A stretch of DNA of 64,000 nt, taken from positions 16,800 through 80,799 of the forward strand of contig CAZXHT010000016.1 of NCBI GenBank assembly GCA_964640665.1. Direction: 5' to 3'. Source of the stretch: DATKYQ01 sp964640665. Its GTDB lineage: Bacteria; Myxococcota; B64-G9. The notes beneath the pieces were generated by a model. The model saw nothing but the letters and a program-made list of their open reading frames with translations. It was not told the origin of the DNA and searched no databases. Each line of letters starts with the position of its first letter. The first letter of the stretch is position 1. The position numbers were made by a program, and so were the translations under genes. Positions 7,916 through 16,894 of this stretch are shown in pieces.

Positions 7916-9451
7916 TTACCGGTAGGTCGCCCACATCTGGTTGACGAAATTGTCCCAGGCCTGGCCCTGGCGCTGGAAGTTCGCCCGGTAATCGAGACCG
8001 GACATGTCGAAGATGGTCTGCGTGTAGGCCTCATCCCCGGTCGGGTCCATCCACCGGTCGGCGTAGGCGAAAAAGGGGTCGTGGTTCCAGTTGGTCTGGG
8101 CGTTCATCAGGCGGGCGGCCAGCGCCTGGCCCACCCAGGCAATCGAGGTGCAACACCGCCGGTAGCCCTCGCCGATTCCATCTCCCTCCCATTGATCCGG
8201 CGGAAGGTGTTCGTAGGGTCCCCACCCGGGGGTGTCGCTCACCGGCTGGTTGTTCCAGATGCCCATGTGCCCGGTGTAGATCAGCGTGGCCCCGTTCCAG
8301 GCCGGGCCCCAGGGCGGCGCGTCGGCGAACGCGGTATGCATGTCCTCGCCGAACTGTACCCCGGGGTAGGTCACGCTGGGCGAGGCCATTTGATCGTCGC
8401 CCAACAGAAGCCCGGCCAGGATGATGGGCCACTTGCGCCCGCTCCCGTGTCCCCCGTGGGCGTACCAGCCCGCGTACCCTTCTCGCACCAGGCCCCAGAG
8501 ATCGATCCCGTGCTGGATATAACCGATCAAGAGTCGCTCGCGAACCTCCTGCTGGGCAGGCGGCAATTCCAGCATGAGCAACAGACTGACGATCCCGGCC
8601 ATCCGTCCCTGCTCCCGCCCATACATGGCCATGTACTCCACCTGGGCGTCGAAAGCGTAGAACAGGTTGTCCACCCACGGGCGGATTAAACGATCGGCGA
8701 ACATCTGAAGATAGTCGCTCTCGACGGTTACCGGCGGGGCCAACTGCGGCAACAACGCCTGGTTGACTTCGGAGAACCGGTAGATCCGGTTCGACGTGTC
8801 GGCATAGGAAGGCCGGAAGGCATCGTCCGGGGCAGGAGCGTCGAGGCAAGTGAGAATCGAGACGCTCCAGACGGGTGAGTCCGATTGCTCTCCGTTGCCC
8901 TCCCGGAGCCAGTTGTCCACTTGGCCGGGCAGCGCCACCGAGATGGACGAGGCCAGGCTGTCGCCCGGGCCCAAGGCGATCGGCGGGGTCACCATCAAGG
9001 ATTCTTCGAAACGATTGCCCGGGGTGCGGTCGTCGAAACCGCTCTGGCTCTGGGCGGGCGGGATATTCTTGACGCTCCCGTTGCGCCCGTTGCCAGGCGC
9101 TGGATCGATGGCGCTCACCGTGACCGGGCCCACCACCCAGTAGTCCCCGGTGATGAATTGGCCAACCCGGGCCGGTGCGGAAAATGTCCAGGTGACTCCG
9201 TGGTCGGTCAGGCTGGTGACAAACTGGACGTCGGTGTCCGCACCCGGGTCCGCGCCGGGATCCGACCCCGGATCCGCACCCGGATCGGCGCCGGGGTCTC
9301 CGGCGGTCCCGCCGTCGTCGCCGTCCTGGATGTCACCGTCTTCCGGTTGCCCGGAATCTCCGCTGCTGCCAATCGAACCGGAACAGGAAAACCAGAAGCA
9401 CGATGCAACCAGGATCAAAACCCAACCAATACATGCGATCTTGTCGTTCAT
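7916..9451 (-). CDS. lipoprotein with PGAD-repeat linker and large helical domain
   Basis: A predicted lipoprotein of 511 residues. I place the start at the ATG at 9451 rather than further upstream, because the signal peptide (MNDKIACIGWVLILVASCFW, then FSCSG) begins there. The mature N-terminus is an acidic, Gly/Asp-rich tether followed by five PGAD/PGSD units, a typical spacer between membrane anchor and domain. A beta-rich segment follows (about 80-200). The C-terminal half is rich in amphipathic helices and Trp/Tyr/His (for example YAGWYAHGGHGSGRKWP), which recalls alpha/alpha-barrel polysaccharide-active enzymes. That last point is only a resemblance; no family was recognised. A terminator follows the gene. 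Confidence 0.7.
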   Translation of the reverse strand: MNDKIACIGWVLILVASCFWFSCSGSIGSSGDSGQPEDGDIQDGDDGGTAGDPGADPGADPGSDPGADPGADTDVQFVTSLTDHGVTWTFSAPARVGQFITGDYWVVGPVTVSAIDPAPGNGRNGSVKNIPPAQSQSGFDDRTPGNRFEESLMVTPPIALGPGDSLASSISVALPGQVDNWLREGNGEQSDSPVWSVSILTCLDAPAPDDAFRPSYADTSNRIYRFSEVNQALLPQLAPPVTVESDYLQMFADRLIRPWVDNLFYAFDAQVEYMAMYGREQGRMAGIVSLLLMLELPPAQQEVRERLLIGYIQHGIDLWGLVREGYAGWYAHGGHGSGRKWPIILAGLLLGDDQMASPSVTYPGVQFGEDMHTAFADAPPWGPAWNGATLIYTGHMGIWNNQPVSDTPGWGPYEHLPPDQWEGDGIGEGYRRCCTSIAWVGQALAARLMNAQTNWNHDPFFAYADRWMDPTGDEAYTQTIFDMSGLDYRANFQRQGQAWDNFVNQMWATYR

Positions 9452-9560
9452 CTTTTGATTGTACGAAAGAAGGCGAAACGGGCGCAAGTCATCCCGGTTC
9501 GAAAAAACAAATCTCAAAACTGAAACCCCATGTCAGGAATCTGAGCTCCTGCCGGAGTGG

Positions 9561-9809
9561 TTAGTACCTGGATTCCTCCCGGCGCAGGCGTGCCATCTCT
9601 TCTCGTTCTTCGATCTCCGCTTTATATAGGGACAAGTTCAAAGGGCAAGGAGGCTTGTTTTCGCCGACGTACTGGCACTCGTCCTGGTCGCACTGCACAA
9701 AGAACTCATCTGTGCTTCTCAGCCCAGCCGTGCTTTTCTTGCGCAGGATTATCTTTACCGTCTCATTGACAAGGTTGCACATGTACTCACTGGATTTCTT
9801 GATGGCCAT
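9561..9809 (-). CDS. small conserved-looking protein of unknown function
   Basis: An 82-residue protein that I do not recognise. Its start is well supported: AGGAG lies six bases before the ATG at 9809. The N-terminal half reads as one or two short helices; the middle has three Cys in a short span (VQCDQDECQYVGENKPPCP, about 38-56), which could bind a metal; the C-terminus is a charged helix (EIEEREEMARLRREESRY). It stands alone between a lipoprotein gene and an Smr-domain gene on the same strand. No signal peptide or membrane segment is visible, so a cytoplasmic protein is likely. Confidence 0.65.
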   Translation of the reverse strand: MAIKKSSEYMCNLVNETVKIILRKKSTAGLRSTDEFFVQCDQDECQYVGENKPPCPLNLSLYKAEIEEREEMARLRREESRY

Positions 9810-9904
9810 TGAATCTCCTGTTGCGGTGTATTTTACTGAAATATCAGACGGTTGTCAAGGGCCAAATGGGTAATCGGCCAGCCTAAAGTGTTTCTCAGGC
9901 GAAG

Positions 9905-10198
9905 CTAGACTGCGCTGTCCTGGACTGGCAACAAGCTTACCAAAGTAGCTCCCCAGGCGCCGGCTTCCGGGCCGGCCAGTTTATATGACTCGACTTCGGG
10001 GATTTTTTCTAAGACCGAGTGGACCGTGCGCCGAAGCGCCCCGGTGCCCTTACCGTGCACGATACGCACCTGCAAAATCCCCAGCCGCCGGCATTCGGCC
10101 AGGTAGTCGGGAACCAGATCTTTCACCTCGCGCGGATGAAATGTGTGCAGATCCAAAGTCCCGTCGATCGGAATTTCAACCGGTTCGATCTCGTCCAT
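9905..10198 (-). CDS. Smr-domain protein
   Basis: A 97-residue Smr (small MutS-related) domain. The two family signatures are present: LDLHTFHPREV near the N-terminus and VRIVHGKGTGALRRTV in the centre (HGxGxGxLR). Smr domains act as nucleases on nucleic acids in several systems, either alone or fused to MutS2. I chose the ATG at 10198 because it gives a compact domain beginning MDEIEPVEIPIDGTLDLH. A start at 10312 would add a basic extension and overlap the upstream gene by 17 bases; it cannot be excluded. No strong ribosome site is seen at either. Confidence 0.85.
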   Translation of the reverse strand: MDEIEPVEIPIDGTLDLHTFHPREVKDLVPDYLAECRRLGILQVRIVHGKGTGALRRTVHSVLEKIPEVESYKLAGPEAGAWGATLVSLLPVQDSAV

Positions 10199-10295
10199 GG
10201 CCGGCCATACTAGCTCGTACCCAGCCGACCAACAAGCGCTAAAGCACAACGCCTTTCCCTTGGCGGGAGTGCGACTGAATCGTCGACGGGCACAC

Positions 10296-13200
10296 CTACG
10301 ATCGCCATTCATCTTCCCATTTTTTATAAATTGCATCGCGGACTCTTGTAGCGGCCCGGCCGTCGAGTTGGAAAAAGCGGGTTTCTAGTGCCTTACGCCT
10401 CGCGGCTGCCAGCTGCCCGGGTTCGGCCAGAGCCGCGCTGATTTTTTCTTCGAGGTTGTCGCCGGGACTAACCTGTAGGCCGACATCGAATAGATTTTTT
10501 TCCTCTTCGACCACCAGGCGCTCGTGATCCAAAAAGATTATCGGCCGATCGAACATCAGCCAGTCGTAACAAGTCGTCGATACATCGCCGAACATCAGTT
10601 GGCAGGGAGCCATAGCGTCGAGGACATTCAGGCAGTGCGCGATTCGAAAATGGGGATGGCGAACAACCATGGCCTGGGCGCGCTGCACCAGGCGCGCTTC
10701 GCATTCGTAGCTGAAGGGATGAAAGTGCAAAATGCATCTGAGATCGAGATTACCGGTTGCCTCAATAACGGGTTCGAGCCAGGCGTCGACCGAGTTGTGG
10801 CGTCCCCAGCCCGGCGCCCATAGCACCCAGCCCGGTTCGACCGGCCGAGCGGCGTAGTTGTGTTTGACGAACAAGTCGTGTTTGAGGTAGCCGGTCAACT
10901 GGCTGTTGGGGTTTTGATAGCGGGCCATATGGAAATGAGAGGCCACAGCCAGTAAATCGAATTCGCGGTTGATTTTGTGATGCACGAAACTCGGCTTGGG
11001 CTGCAGTTCCTGGCCGTAAGTCTTGTCCGAGTCGCCGTGGCCTATAAAAACAATCCGGCGGCGCGAGCCCGACCTGAGTTTATTGGGAGAAATACGCTGG
11101 CTGGTCGAGAGGACAACGTCGATACCGTATTCCGTCAAGGCAACCGGCAACTCTTTTTCATCGATCTGGATGACCTCGGCCTTTTCGGCCAAACGATTGG
11201 CTGCCCTGCTGCCGGTGGTGAAAACCGGCCCCGGCAGAACGTTGAGCATGGCTAAGACCGAGAAGACGTGCTGATAACCGGCTTCGATGACGTAGGCGCA
11301 ACGCGGGTGTTCGGGCCGCCCGCCAGGCAAACCGGCCAATTCGCTAACTTGCTTGTCAGCCTCGGCCGACTTTTCGATTAGCGTCCGCGACCAGGCCGGC
11401 ACCACAAAACTCGAGCTGACCGCGAAATCAAGCGTATCAGTTTCGATTTGAGACTCGAGTTCGCTAAAGCTGCAGGCCGGCCGGCATTTTTCAGCCATGT
11501 CTTGAAATGTCTTTCTGGTGTCAGCCGCGGCTTCAAAATGCATGTTGGCGGTTGTCCAGCCGTCGGCCACTATTTGCAGGGTTGGATTGGCGATATATTG
11601 CCGGCTGGTATCACTCGGTGCATAGCTTAGCGCCCGGGTCAGGCAGTTTTTTACGGCGCTGACCACCTGCTCAACCGAGATAAATTTCATGTTGCGCTGC
11701 CGCCGGGAGGCTCCGTCTTTTGAAAGAACCAGTTCGAAGAACGGGTGTACCGGCGCCCACTGCGCCGGCGCCGTCGGCCCGTAGAGCCCGACAGCCGGCA
11801 CATCGCAGGCACAAGCCAAATGAGTGAAGCCCGAGTCGTTTCCAATGTGCAAAGTAGCGACCGAAATAATCCCGGCCAGTTCGAGCAGGGGCCTTTGATA
11901 GAGGGCCAATTCGCAATCGGGTTCCTGCTCGAGAATGGATTCGAGCAGCCTGTCCTCGCCCAGGCCGCTGATTAACACAATTTTGGCGCCGAGTTCATTG
12001 CGCAGGCGCCTGGCCAGCTTGCCAAAGCGCTCCGCCGGCCAGCGCTTTAAATCGCGTCCGGCGCCCGGTTGAAGCGTGATCACTAAATCGCGCGCGACGT
12101 CGATACCGGCCTGGGCCAGAAGATTTTTTGAATCGATCGAAACCTGGTCGGCAAATGACAAGCTCGGCCGATTGACCGCCACTTCCAGTTCGGCGCGCGT
12201 AAAAAATGAAAGCAGGTTTTCGTTGACCGATTGATAGGCATTGGCCTGTTTGGCCAGATCGATCCTTACCCAGCGTTGGCCGCAGATATCTCCCTGGTAA
12301 AAGCGCTCATAGTGGTTTCTCATGGCGACCGAGACTTCAACAATAAGATCGTGTTCGCCGGCGGCCGACTCGATATCGAATTCATCAGCGCCGGTAATTT
12401 TGGCCTGTATTTGGGATGCCAGAATATCAAGGTGATTGTCGGGCACTACCCATGTCAAATCCGCCAAGGCAGCCAAAGCCCCGGCCGTCGGCAAGAGGTT
12501 GATTGAATCTCCCAAACCCATATGGTGGCACCACAGCAGGGGACGACTGAAAGTCGGCTTTGTCGGCGGGCCGACATTTTCATCCCCCGTCGATCCGAAC
12601 TCGGTTAATTTGCGGCATATCGATTTCCAGGCATTTTCAACCTGGATCAAGTAGACTTCCGGTCGGCTTAAGTCTGTCGGGTAACTTCGGAAACCGACTC
12701 GCCTGTTGGTGTAGGCGTCTTTGCCGGCATGCAACATGGCCAGGGCATCCGCACCGAAGGGCAACGGGCGAGTCGGAAGGCATACCAGCGCCGAAGCCTG
12801 GTTCAACACTTCCTGGCGTTGCTCTCGGGTGAGTTTGTCCTGCTCGAGGCTGAGCCCCGCCGGACCAGCGGCCTTGATTTTCAGCGCAGAACCGCCGTAG
12901 GCAACTACCTGATCTGCAAGCGGCCTGGCTAAAGACAAAACGTGAATGGCATGGGCTTTTACGTTCGACCATTCGCCGGGGTCGTTGTCGCATAGAAAAG
13001 CCACATGCAGTTTTTTTTCAGGCGATTTGACTCCCGCAGGCTCTTTCAGCACCGGCAGCACCGGCGGCGGCGCCACTACTGTTTTTTCCATATAGGCTCC
13101 GATGAAAGACTCGCTAATCGTGCGCTGCAGGGGCGAAGAATAGACAATCATAGAAGCTCGCCGGGCCAGTTGTCTATAGATCGCCAGGCGATCGGACTCT

Positions 13201-13520
13201 TGGCAGCCGGCTATTATTCCGCAATCGTGGCAACAGACAGTGCCCGGACCGCAAAATCCGTATTCATGCGGGATGTGCACCAGGGGTATTTTGCATCCCG
13301 ACAGCAGGCCGACCAGGCCGAGGTCGGAACCGGGCCGCAAGTCGCCCAGGCAGACTAGCGTGCTTTTTGACAGCGAATTACGCAAACCTTCAATATCGCT
13401 CGAGAGAACGAATTCGACTGTATTGCCAGACTTTTTGAGGTGTTCTGCCAGCCAGGCAAGTGTGCGTTCACCGAACCCGCCGATTTGAAGCGGAGTTGCG
13501 TTTACAATTGTTACCCGCAA
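10296..13520 (-). CDS. three-domain glycosyltransferase (GT4-like / GT9 / CDP-glycerol transferase-like)
   Basis: A 1074-residue fusion. Residues 1-320 look like a GT-B/GT4 module (IGGFGERTLAWLAEHLKKSG, a CGPGTVCCHDC cluster, then a second Rossmann half). Residues 330-640 are a GT9 heptosyltransferase-type module: LQPGAGRDLKRWPAERF near 480 and HIGNDSGFTHLACA near 560. Residues 730-1070 resemble CDP-glycerol glycerophosphotransferases of the TagB/TagF type, with VFIGHGDSDK, GDVSTTCYDWLMFDRPIIFL near 977 and LDGRAATRVRDAI near the end. It is likely cytoplasmic and builds a surface glycan or modifies a protein. The start is TTG without a clear ribosome site, 16 bases after the stop of a small Tat-peptide gene, so translation may be coupled to that gene. 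Confidence 0.8.
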   Translation of the reverse strand: MRVTIVNATPLQIGGFGERTLAWLAEHLKKSGNTVEFVLSSDIEGLRNSLSKSTLVCLGDLRPGSDLGLVGLLSGCKIPLVHIPHEYGFCGPGTVCCHDCGIIAGCQESDRLAIYRQLARRASMIVYSSPLQRTISESFIGAYMEKTVVAPPPVLPVLKEPAGVKSPEKKLHVAFLCDNDPGEWSNVKAHAIHVLSLARPLADQVVAYGGSALKIKAAGPAGLSLEQDKLTREQRQEVLNQASALVCLPTRPLPFGADALAMLHAGKDAYTNRRVGFRSYPTDLSRPEVYLIQVENAWKSICRKLTEFGSTGDENVGPPTKPTFSRPLLWCHHMGLGDSINLLPTAGALAALADLTWVVPDNHLDILASQIQAKITGADEFDIESAAGEHDLIVEVSVAMRNHYERFYQGDICGQRWVRIDLAKQANAYQSVNENLLSFFTRAELEVAVNRPSLSFADQVSIDSKNLLAQAGIDVARDLVITLQPGAGRDLKRWPAERFGKLARRLRNELGAKIVLISGLGEDRLLESILEQEPDCELALYQRPLLELAGIISVATLHIGNDSGFTHLACACDVPAVGLYGPTAPAQWAPVHPFFELVLSKDGASRRQRNMKFISVEQVVSAVKNCLTRALSYAPSDTSRQYIANPTLQIVADGWTTANMHFEAAADTRKTFQDMAEKCRPACSFSELESQIETDTLDFAVSSSFVVPAWSRTLIEKSAEADKQVSELAGLPGGRPEHPRCAYVIEAGYQHVFSVLAMLNVLPGPVFTTGSRAANRLAEKAEVIQIDEKELPVALTEYGIDVVLSTSQRISPNKLRSGSRRRIVFIGHGDSDKTYGQELQPKPSFVHHKINREFDLLAVASHFHMARYQNPNSQLTGYLKHDLFVKHNYAARPVEPGWVLWAPGWGRHNSVDAWLEPVIEATGNLDLRCILHFHPFSYECEARLVQRAQAMVVRHPHFRIAHCLNVLDAMAPCQLMFGDVSTTCYDWLMFDRPIIFLDHERLVVEEEKNLFDVGLQVSPGDNLEEKISAALAEPGQLAAARRKALETRFFQLDGRAATRVRDAIYKKWEDEWRS

Positions 13521-13536
13521 AATAGACTGGAGCGAC

Positions 13537-13755
13537 TCAGGTCTCTACCGGAGTGTATCCGCGCGGGGACAATGTTCCCGATGATGCCGTATGATAACCG
13601 GCGTCGTCACCGTCGGACATGCCGCCGTCGTCGACCTGGTTGTTGTTGCCGCAATTGGAAAGCGCCGTGGCGGCTATTGCACCGGTTCCCAATGCTAACG
13701 TGATTTTACCGGTCGCTTTTAGAATATCTCTTCTGGTAAATTTCTTTTCAGTCAT
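13537..13755 (-). CDS. tiny Tat-signal peptide / possible lipopeptide precursor
   Basis: A 72-residue product with a clear twin-arginine signal (FTRRDILKATGKITLALG, then a hydrophobic AIAATALSNC). A Cys follows at about residue 35, which could be a non-canonical lipobox. The remaining 38 residues are rich in Asp, Gly, Ser and Thr (SDGDDAGYHTASSGTLSPRG). AAGGG six bases before the ATG supports the start. The gene lies directly upstream of a three-domain glycosyltransferase, 16 bases apart and on the same strand. The product is too short to fold as an enzyme. It may be a secreted or anchored peptide that is glycosylated, but that link is inferred from position only. Confidence 0.7.
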   Translation of the reverse strand: MTEKKFTRRDILKATGKITLALGTGAIAATALSNCGNNNQVDDGGMSDGDDAGYHTASSGTLSPRGYTPVET

Positions 13756-14019
13756 AATAAACCCTTTCTAAATACATTCCCAGATGAGTCGCCCCAAAAT
13801 GTCGGTCCGTTCAAAAAGAATCAAAGAATCGAAGAAGAAGGAATTTTAAAAGGCCCTTTTTCCTGATACGACTATGGTCACTGACCTCCGGGGACCTCCG
13901 AGGTGTAAACAAAACACAAGCCCAGGTTTCTGTCAAGGCACAGGATCGCCAATTTGGCTGGTTTTACGCTAAGTTGAGGCGCACCACGACTGTTCTCCGT
14001 TTGGTGGGCTCACCGATGT

Positions 14020-14038
14020 GTCTCAGAATCATTGAGAC
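14020..14038. repeat. short inverted repeat upstream of the yfa-like operon
   Basis: GTCTCA (14020-14025) and TGAGAC (14033-14038) flank a seven-base loop. No T-run follows on either strand, so it is more likely a protein-binding site or a decayed element than a terminator. It lies 60 bases before the promoter-like element. Confidence 0.35.
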
Positions 14039-14097
14039 GCATGAAGGCTCAGTGATGAGGGCAATTGATGATGTTGCGAGCAGGGTTGCGTGGTCAA

Positions 14098-14125
14098 TTG
14101 ACACTAAAGAACCCCGGCTGATACG
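14098..14125 (+). promoter_or_regulatory. candidate promoter of the yfa-like operon
   Basis: A consensus TTGACA (14098-14103) is followed after 16 bases by GATACG (14120-14125), a weak -10. Start of transcription near 14132 would leave a leader of about 28 bases containing GGAGG before the ATG at 14160. Confidence 0.4.
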
Positions 14126-14159
14126 TTTCTTCGCAACGCCTATAACCCTGGAGGTGATC

Positions 14160-15821
14160 ATGCGTCTGTCCGGGCGCTGGTTGATCGTTGGCATCGCACT
14201 CCTGTCGTTCTCTGCCTGCAAGTGCGGTAAAAAGGATAAGGCAGCCTCGGCCCCGGAACGGGTCGAGAAGGGGTATCTTTCTACCGTTTCCAAGCTGCCT
14301 GGCGCCAGCTTCGGCAGCCTGGCCGGGTTGATCCCTTCGGAAAGCGTGCTGGTTCTGCTGGCGGCCGACCTGCAGCCTGCGCTCTCCTGGCTGGGAAGCA
14401 AGGCCTGGTTCCGCGAGTTGGAGAAATCTCCGCCCATCCAGGACGCGCTTAGCAGCGGTTTGTTTTTACGGTTGTCCGGCCTGCGCCACCGGCTCGAGTC
14501 GGTCTCGGCCGTGCCGCTCGGTAAACTCGAGTTTAAAAAACTGCTTGGCACGCCCTCGGGACTTGCGCTGCGCAGGAGCAAAGACGGATTCGATATGCTG
14601 GTTGTCAAGCAGATCGACCTGAAGGTGCAGGCGCTCGACCGGCTGGCGGAGGTTCTCAACCAGATCACTCCGCGCAAGGGGGTGCTCGAGAGCCGAGAGG
14701 TCTTCGGCCTTCGACTGCGCGACCTTTCTCTTTCCGGGGGAGCGCATATCTATTACCTGCTTTTCGCAAACCTGTTGCTGGCATCGAACTCGGAGGAGTA
14801 CTTGCTCGAAGCCGCTGCGCTGGCCAGCGGCAAGCCCAAGGGAGCTTTGCTCGCGGACCAGCGGGTTGCGGGAGTGTTGGCCGAAAAGGGACAGGCGGGC
14901 GACCTGGTAGCCTTGTTGAACCTTGAGCCGCTTTCGGATAACGGATATGTCTGGCTCAAGGGCGTTTTGCCCGGAAACCTGCTGGCATTCAGGTTCAGCT
15001 CCGGCCCGAAGGCACGCCTGCAGATCACGGCGCCTGGCGAAAAAAACAAATCGGGCGTCCCGGCCAAGGCGACGTTCGGAGCAGCCAAACTCGTGCCGCT
15101 CGACTCACGCGTCGTCATAGGGCTTGCGGATGCCCGGCTTAGCCAAATCTGGAAAGAGGCTCGCAAGCGAATGAAAAGCGCACCTGCCTTCGAGAAGCAG
15201 GCGGGGCTGGACATCGAGCGCGATCTGCTTGTCAACCTGTCCACACAGGTGACGGCCATCGTCGTGGGCGTCGACAGCGCTGGAAAACAACCGCTGCCGG
15301 TCGTGGCAGCGCTGTTCGAAACCAAGAATTCCGCCCGCGTCGAGGGCGCCATGGAAAAGCTTTTCGGCTATTCCTTCGGGCAGCCGCCGGCCAAGAAGGC
15401 GCTTGTGGGTAAATCCGACGTCGTCGTCCATGAATCGCCGCCAGGACACGGTTTCGCCCCGGCCTTTGCCGTCGTCGAAAACCGGCTGATCATCGGGAGC
15501 AGCGGCGATGCCGTGCGCAAGATTGCGGCGACGGCCATCGGTCAACAGCCATCCATCCGTGACCTGCCCGATTTTACGGACAAGCTGTCCGCCGGCGAGA
15601 CGCACTGTTTCCTGCTGGCTTACGCCGATTGCGGCCTGCTGTTCGATGACCTGGTGAAATTCTCCCGGGCCGCGGGCAAGCACTCTTCCCGCTTCGGCGC
15701 CGAGGACATCGAGGAGACCGTCGTTCCTTTCTTCGAAGCGCTCGGGAAGATTGGACGCCTCGGGGGGCGCATCGTCGTCGCCGAGGGCGGGGCACGGGGC
15801 AACCTGGTGCCTCTTCAATGA
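14160..15821 (+). CDS. lipoprotein at the YfaA (DUF2138) position, DUF3352-like
   Basis: A 553-residue predicted lipoprotein. The ATG at 14160 has GGAGG five bases upstream and gives a compact signal peptide ending LLSFSAC (Cys near 20). The fold pattern, with repeated blocks of about 100 residues ending in statements such as VVENRLIIGSSGDAVRKIA, resembles DUF3352/DUF2138-type envelope proteins. Its length is close to that of E. coli YfaA (about 560). The assignment to the YfaA slot rests mainly on context: the next three genes are the YfaT, YfaS and YfaP homologues, in one operon, with an ATGA overlap to the first of them. No catalytic motif is visible. Confidence 0.65.
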   Translation: MRLSGRWLIVGIALLSFSACKCGKKDKAASAPERVEKGYLSTVSKLPGASFGSLAGLIPSESVLVLLAADLQPALSWLGSKAWFRELEKSPPIQDALSSGLFLRLSGLRHRLESVSAVPLGKLEFKKLLGTPSGLALRRSKDGFDMLVVKQIDLKVQALDRLAEVLNQITPRKGVLESREVFGLRLRDLSLSGGAHIYYLLFANLLLASNSEEYLLEAAALASGKPKGALLADQRVAGVLAEKGQAGDLVALLNLEPLSDNGYVWLKGVLPGNLLAFRFSSGPKARLQITAPGEKNKSGVPAKATFGAAKLVPLDSRVVIGLADARLSQIWKEARKRMKSAPAFEKQAGLDIERDLLVNLSTQVTAIVVGVDSAGKQPLPVVAALFETKNSARVEGAMEKLFGYSFGQPPAKKALVGKSDVVVHESPPGHGFAPAFAVVENRLIIGSSGDAVRKIAATAIGQQPSIRDLPDFTDKLSAGETHCFLLAYADCGLLFDDLVKFSRAAGKHSSRFGAEDIEETVVPFFEALGKIGRLGGRIVVAEGGARGNLVPLQ

Positions 15822-16894
15822 AGCGCGCTCGGGAAATCTGGGCGCTCGCACTGGGAGCGCTGCTGATGCTGTTTGTCTTTGCCGCCAGCGTCATGCTTCC
15901 GGTGAAAAGAAGGCTGACACTTTTTCCAGACAGCTTGCCGGCCAACTCCGGCGCCGGCGCCAGGCTGGTCTGGTCGCGAACCAACGTCTACGGCAGCCCG
16001 GTTCCGTTCTTTCCCGAAACGATCCGCGTGGCCATTGTCCAGGGCGCAGACAGGGTAAAGTGTATCGGCCGCGCGTCGCGCACCGAGGGCCCGGCCCTTC
16101 TCGAGTTGGGCTTGCGCGCCGAGGGAGACCCCGGGGAGGTGATCCTGGCGATCGACGAGGGCGGCCGCACGACGGAGCGCAGGCTGCAGCTTGTGTCCCA
16201 CAACGGCGATCGCGACGGCGACGGTATCCCGGATCAGCTCGAGTTGAACGACGCTATGGACCGGCGTGCCTTCAGGTCTTGGTTTGTGGCCATCGCCGAG
16301 GCGCAGTTTTACAGACCGGATCCGCGTTGGGCCGAGATCCACCACGACTGCGCCGGTCTGATTCGCTTCGCCTATAAGGAAGCGCTGAGAAAGCACGATG
16401 CGAATTGGCTTTCCGGGGTGCCTTACCTGCACCAGGCAACTTCTGAGGACGTGCGACGCTATAACTACCCGCAAGTCCCTATCATCGGAGATCGACTCTT
16501 CAGGGTGAATGCCAGGCGCCCGGAGGCTCCGGGCGACGTCGAGCGAGACTTCTCCGCGGCCGCCTCCGCGCGCGCCCTTTGGGAATACAACACGGTTTTC
16601 GTTTCCAAGGACGTAAAAGACGCTCTTCCCGGCGATTTGCTGTTTTTCCGCGACCCGGACAGGCAGCCCGAGCCGATGCATTCAATGATTCTCCTCGATC
16701 GCTTCGACAGGCCGGGCGGCCCGCGGGTCGTCTATCACACCGGTCGCCTGGCTGCCAGCGACCCGGGAGAGGTGCGCCTGGTGGCGCTTAGTGCCCTGCG
16801 CGAACACAAGGACGATCGCTGGCGCGTGCGCTCGGACAATACTGGCTTTGAAGGTTTCTACCGTTGGAAGATCCTCGCTGGAGGCAGGCAATGA
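15818..16894 (+). CDS. yfaT: YfaT-like DUF1175 protein with NlpC/P60-like catalytic residues
   Basis: A 358-residue protein with one N-terminal membrane anchor (about 8-26) and the rest outside. The C-terminal half carries HHDCAGLIRFAYKEAL (Cys178) and DALPGDLLFFRDPD with MHSMILL following (His288). These match the Cys and His positions of NlpC/P60 peptidoglycan peptidases (DCSGL and GDLxFF with a later His). The middle has an Asp-rich DRDGDGIPD loop that may bind calcium. The gene overlaps its neighbours by four bases on both sides (ATGA), placing it between the YfaA-like lipoprotein and the alpha-2-macroglobulin. A wall-directed papain-like activity is inferred from the motif match. Confidence 0.8.
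   Translation: MKRAREIWALALGALLMLFVFAASVMLPVKRRLTLFPDSLPANSGAGARLVWSRTNVYGSPVPFFPETIRVAIVQGADRVKCIGRASRTEGPALLELGLRAEGDPGEVILAIDEGGRTTERRLQLVSHNGDRDGDGIPDQLELNDAMDRRAFRSWFVAIAEAQFYRPDPRWAEIHHDCAGLIRFAYKEALRKHDANWLSGVPYLHQATSEDVRRYNYPQVPIIGDRLFRVNARRPEAPGDVERDFSAAASARALWEYNTVFVSKDVKDALPGDLLFFRDPDRQPEPMHSMILLDRFDRPGGPRVVYHTGRLAASDPGEVRLVALSALREHKDDRWRVRSDNTGFEGFYRWKILAGGRQ

Larger units (their letters stand above)
13756..14159. other. divergent intergenic region between Tat-peptide gene and the yfa-like operon
   Basis: About 400 bases separate the divergent starts at 13755 (minus) and 14160 (plus). Frames through it are open in places, but the lipoprotein signal and ribosome site at 14160 argue against an earlier start. 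It holds an inverted repeat at 14020-14038, a promoter-like element at 14098-14125, and G/C-rich CCTCCGGGG/CCTCCGAGG words near 13888. No other feature was recognised. Confidence 0.5.

Noticed and set aside
9150..9458. Plus-strand frame with PGSAPGS-type repeats
   Set aside because: It is the reverse of the PGAD linker in the minus-strand lipoprotein, which has a signal peptide and terminator.
13974..14159. Upstream extension of the YfaA-like gene
   Set aside because: The lipoprotein signal and GGAGG at 14160 mark the true start; the extension would hide the signal peptide.
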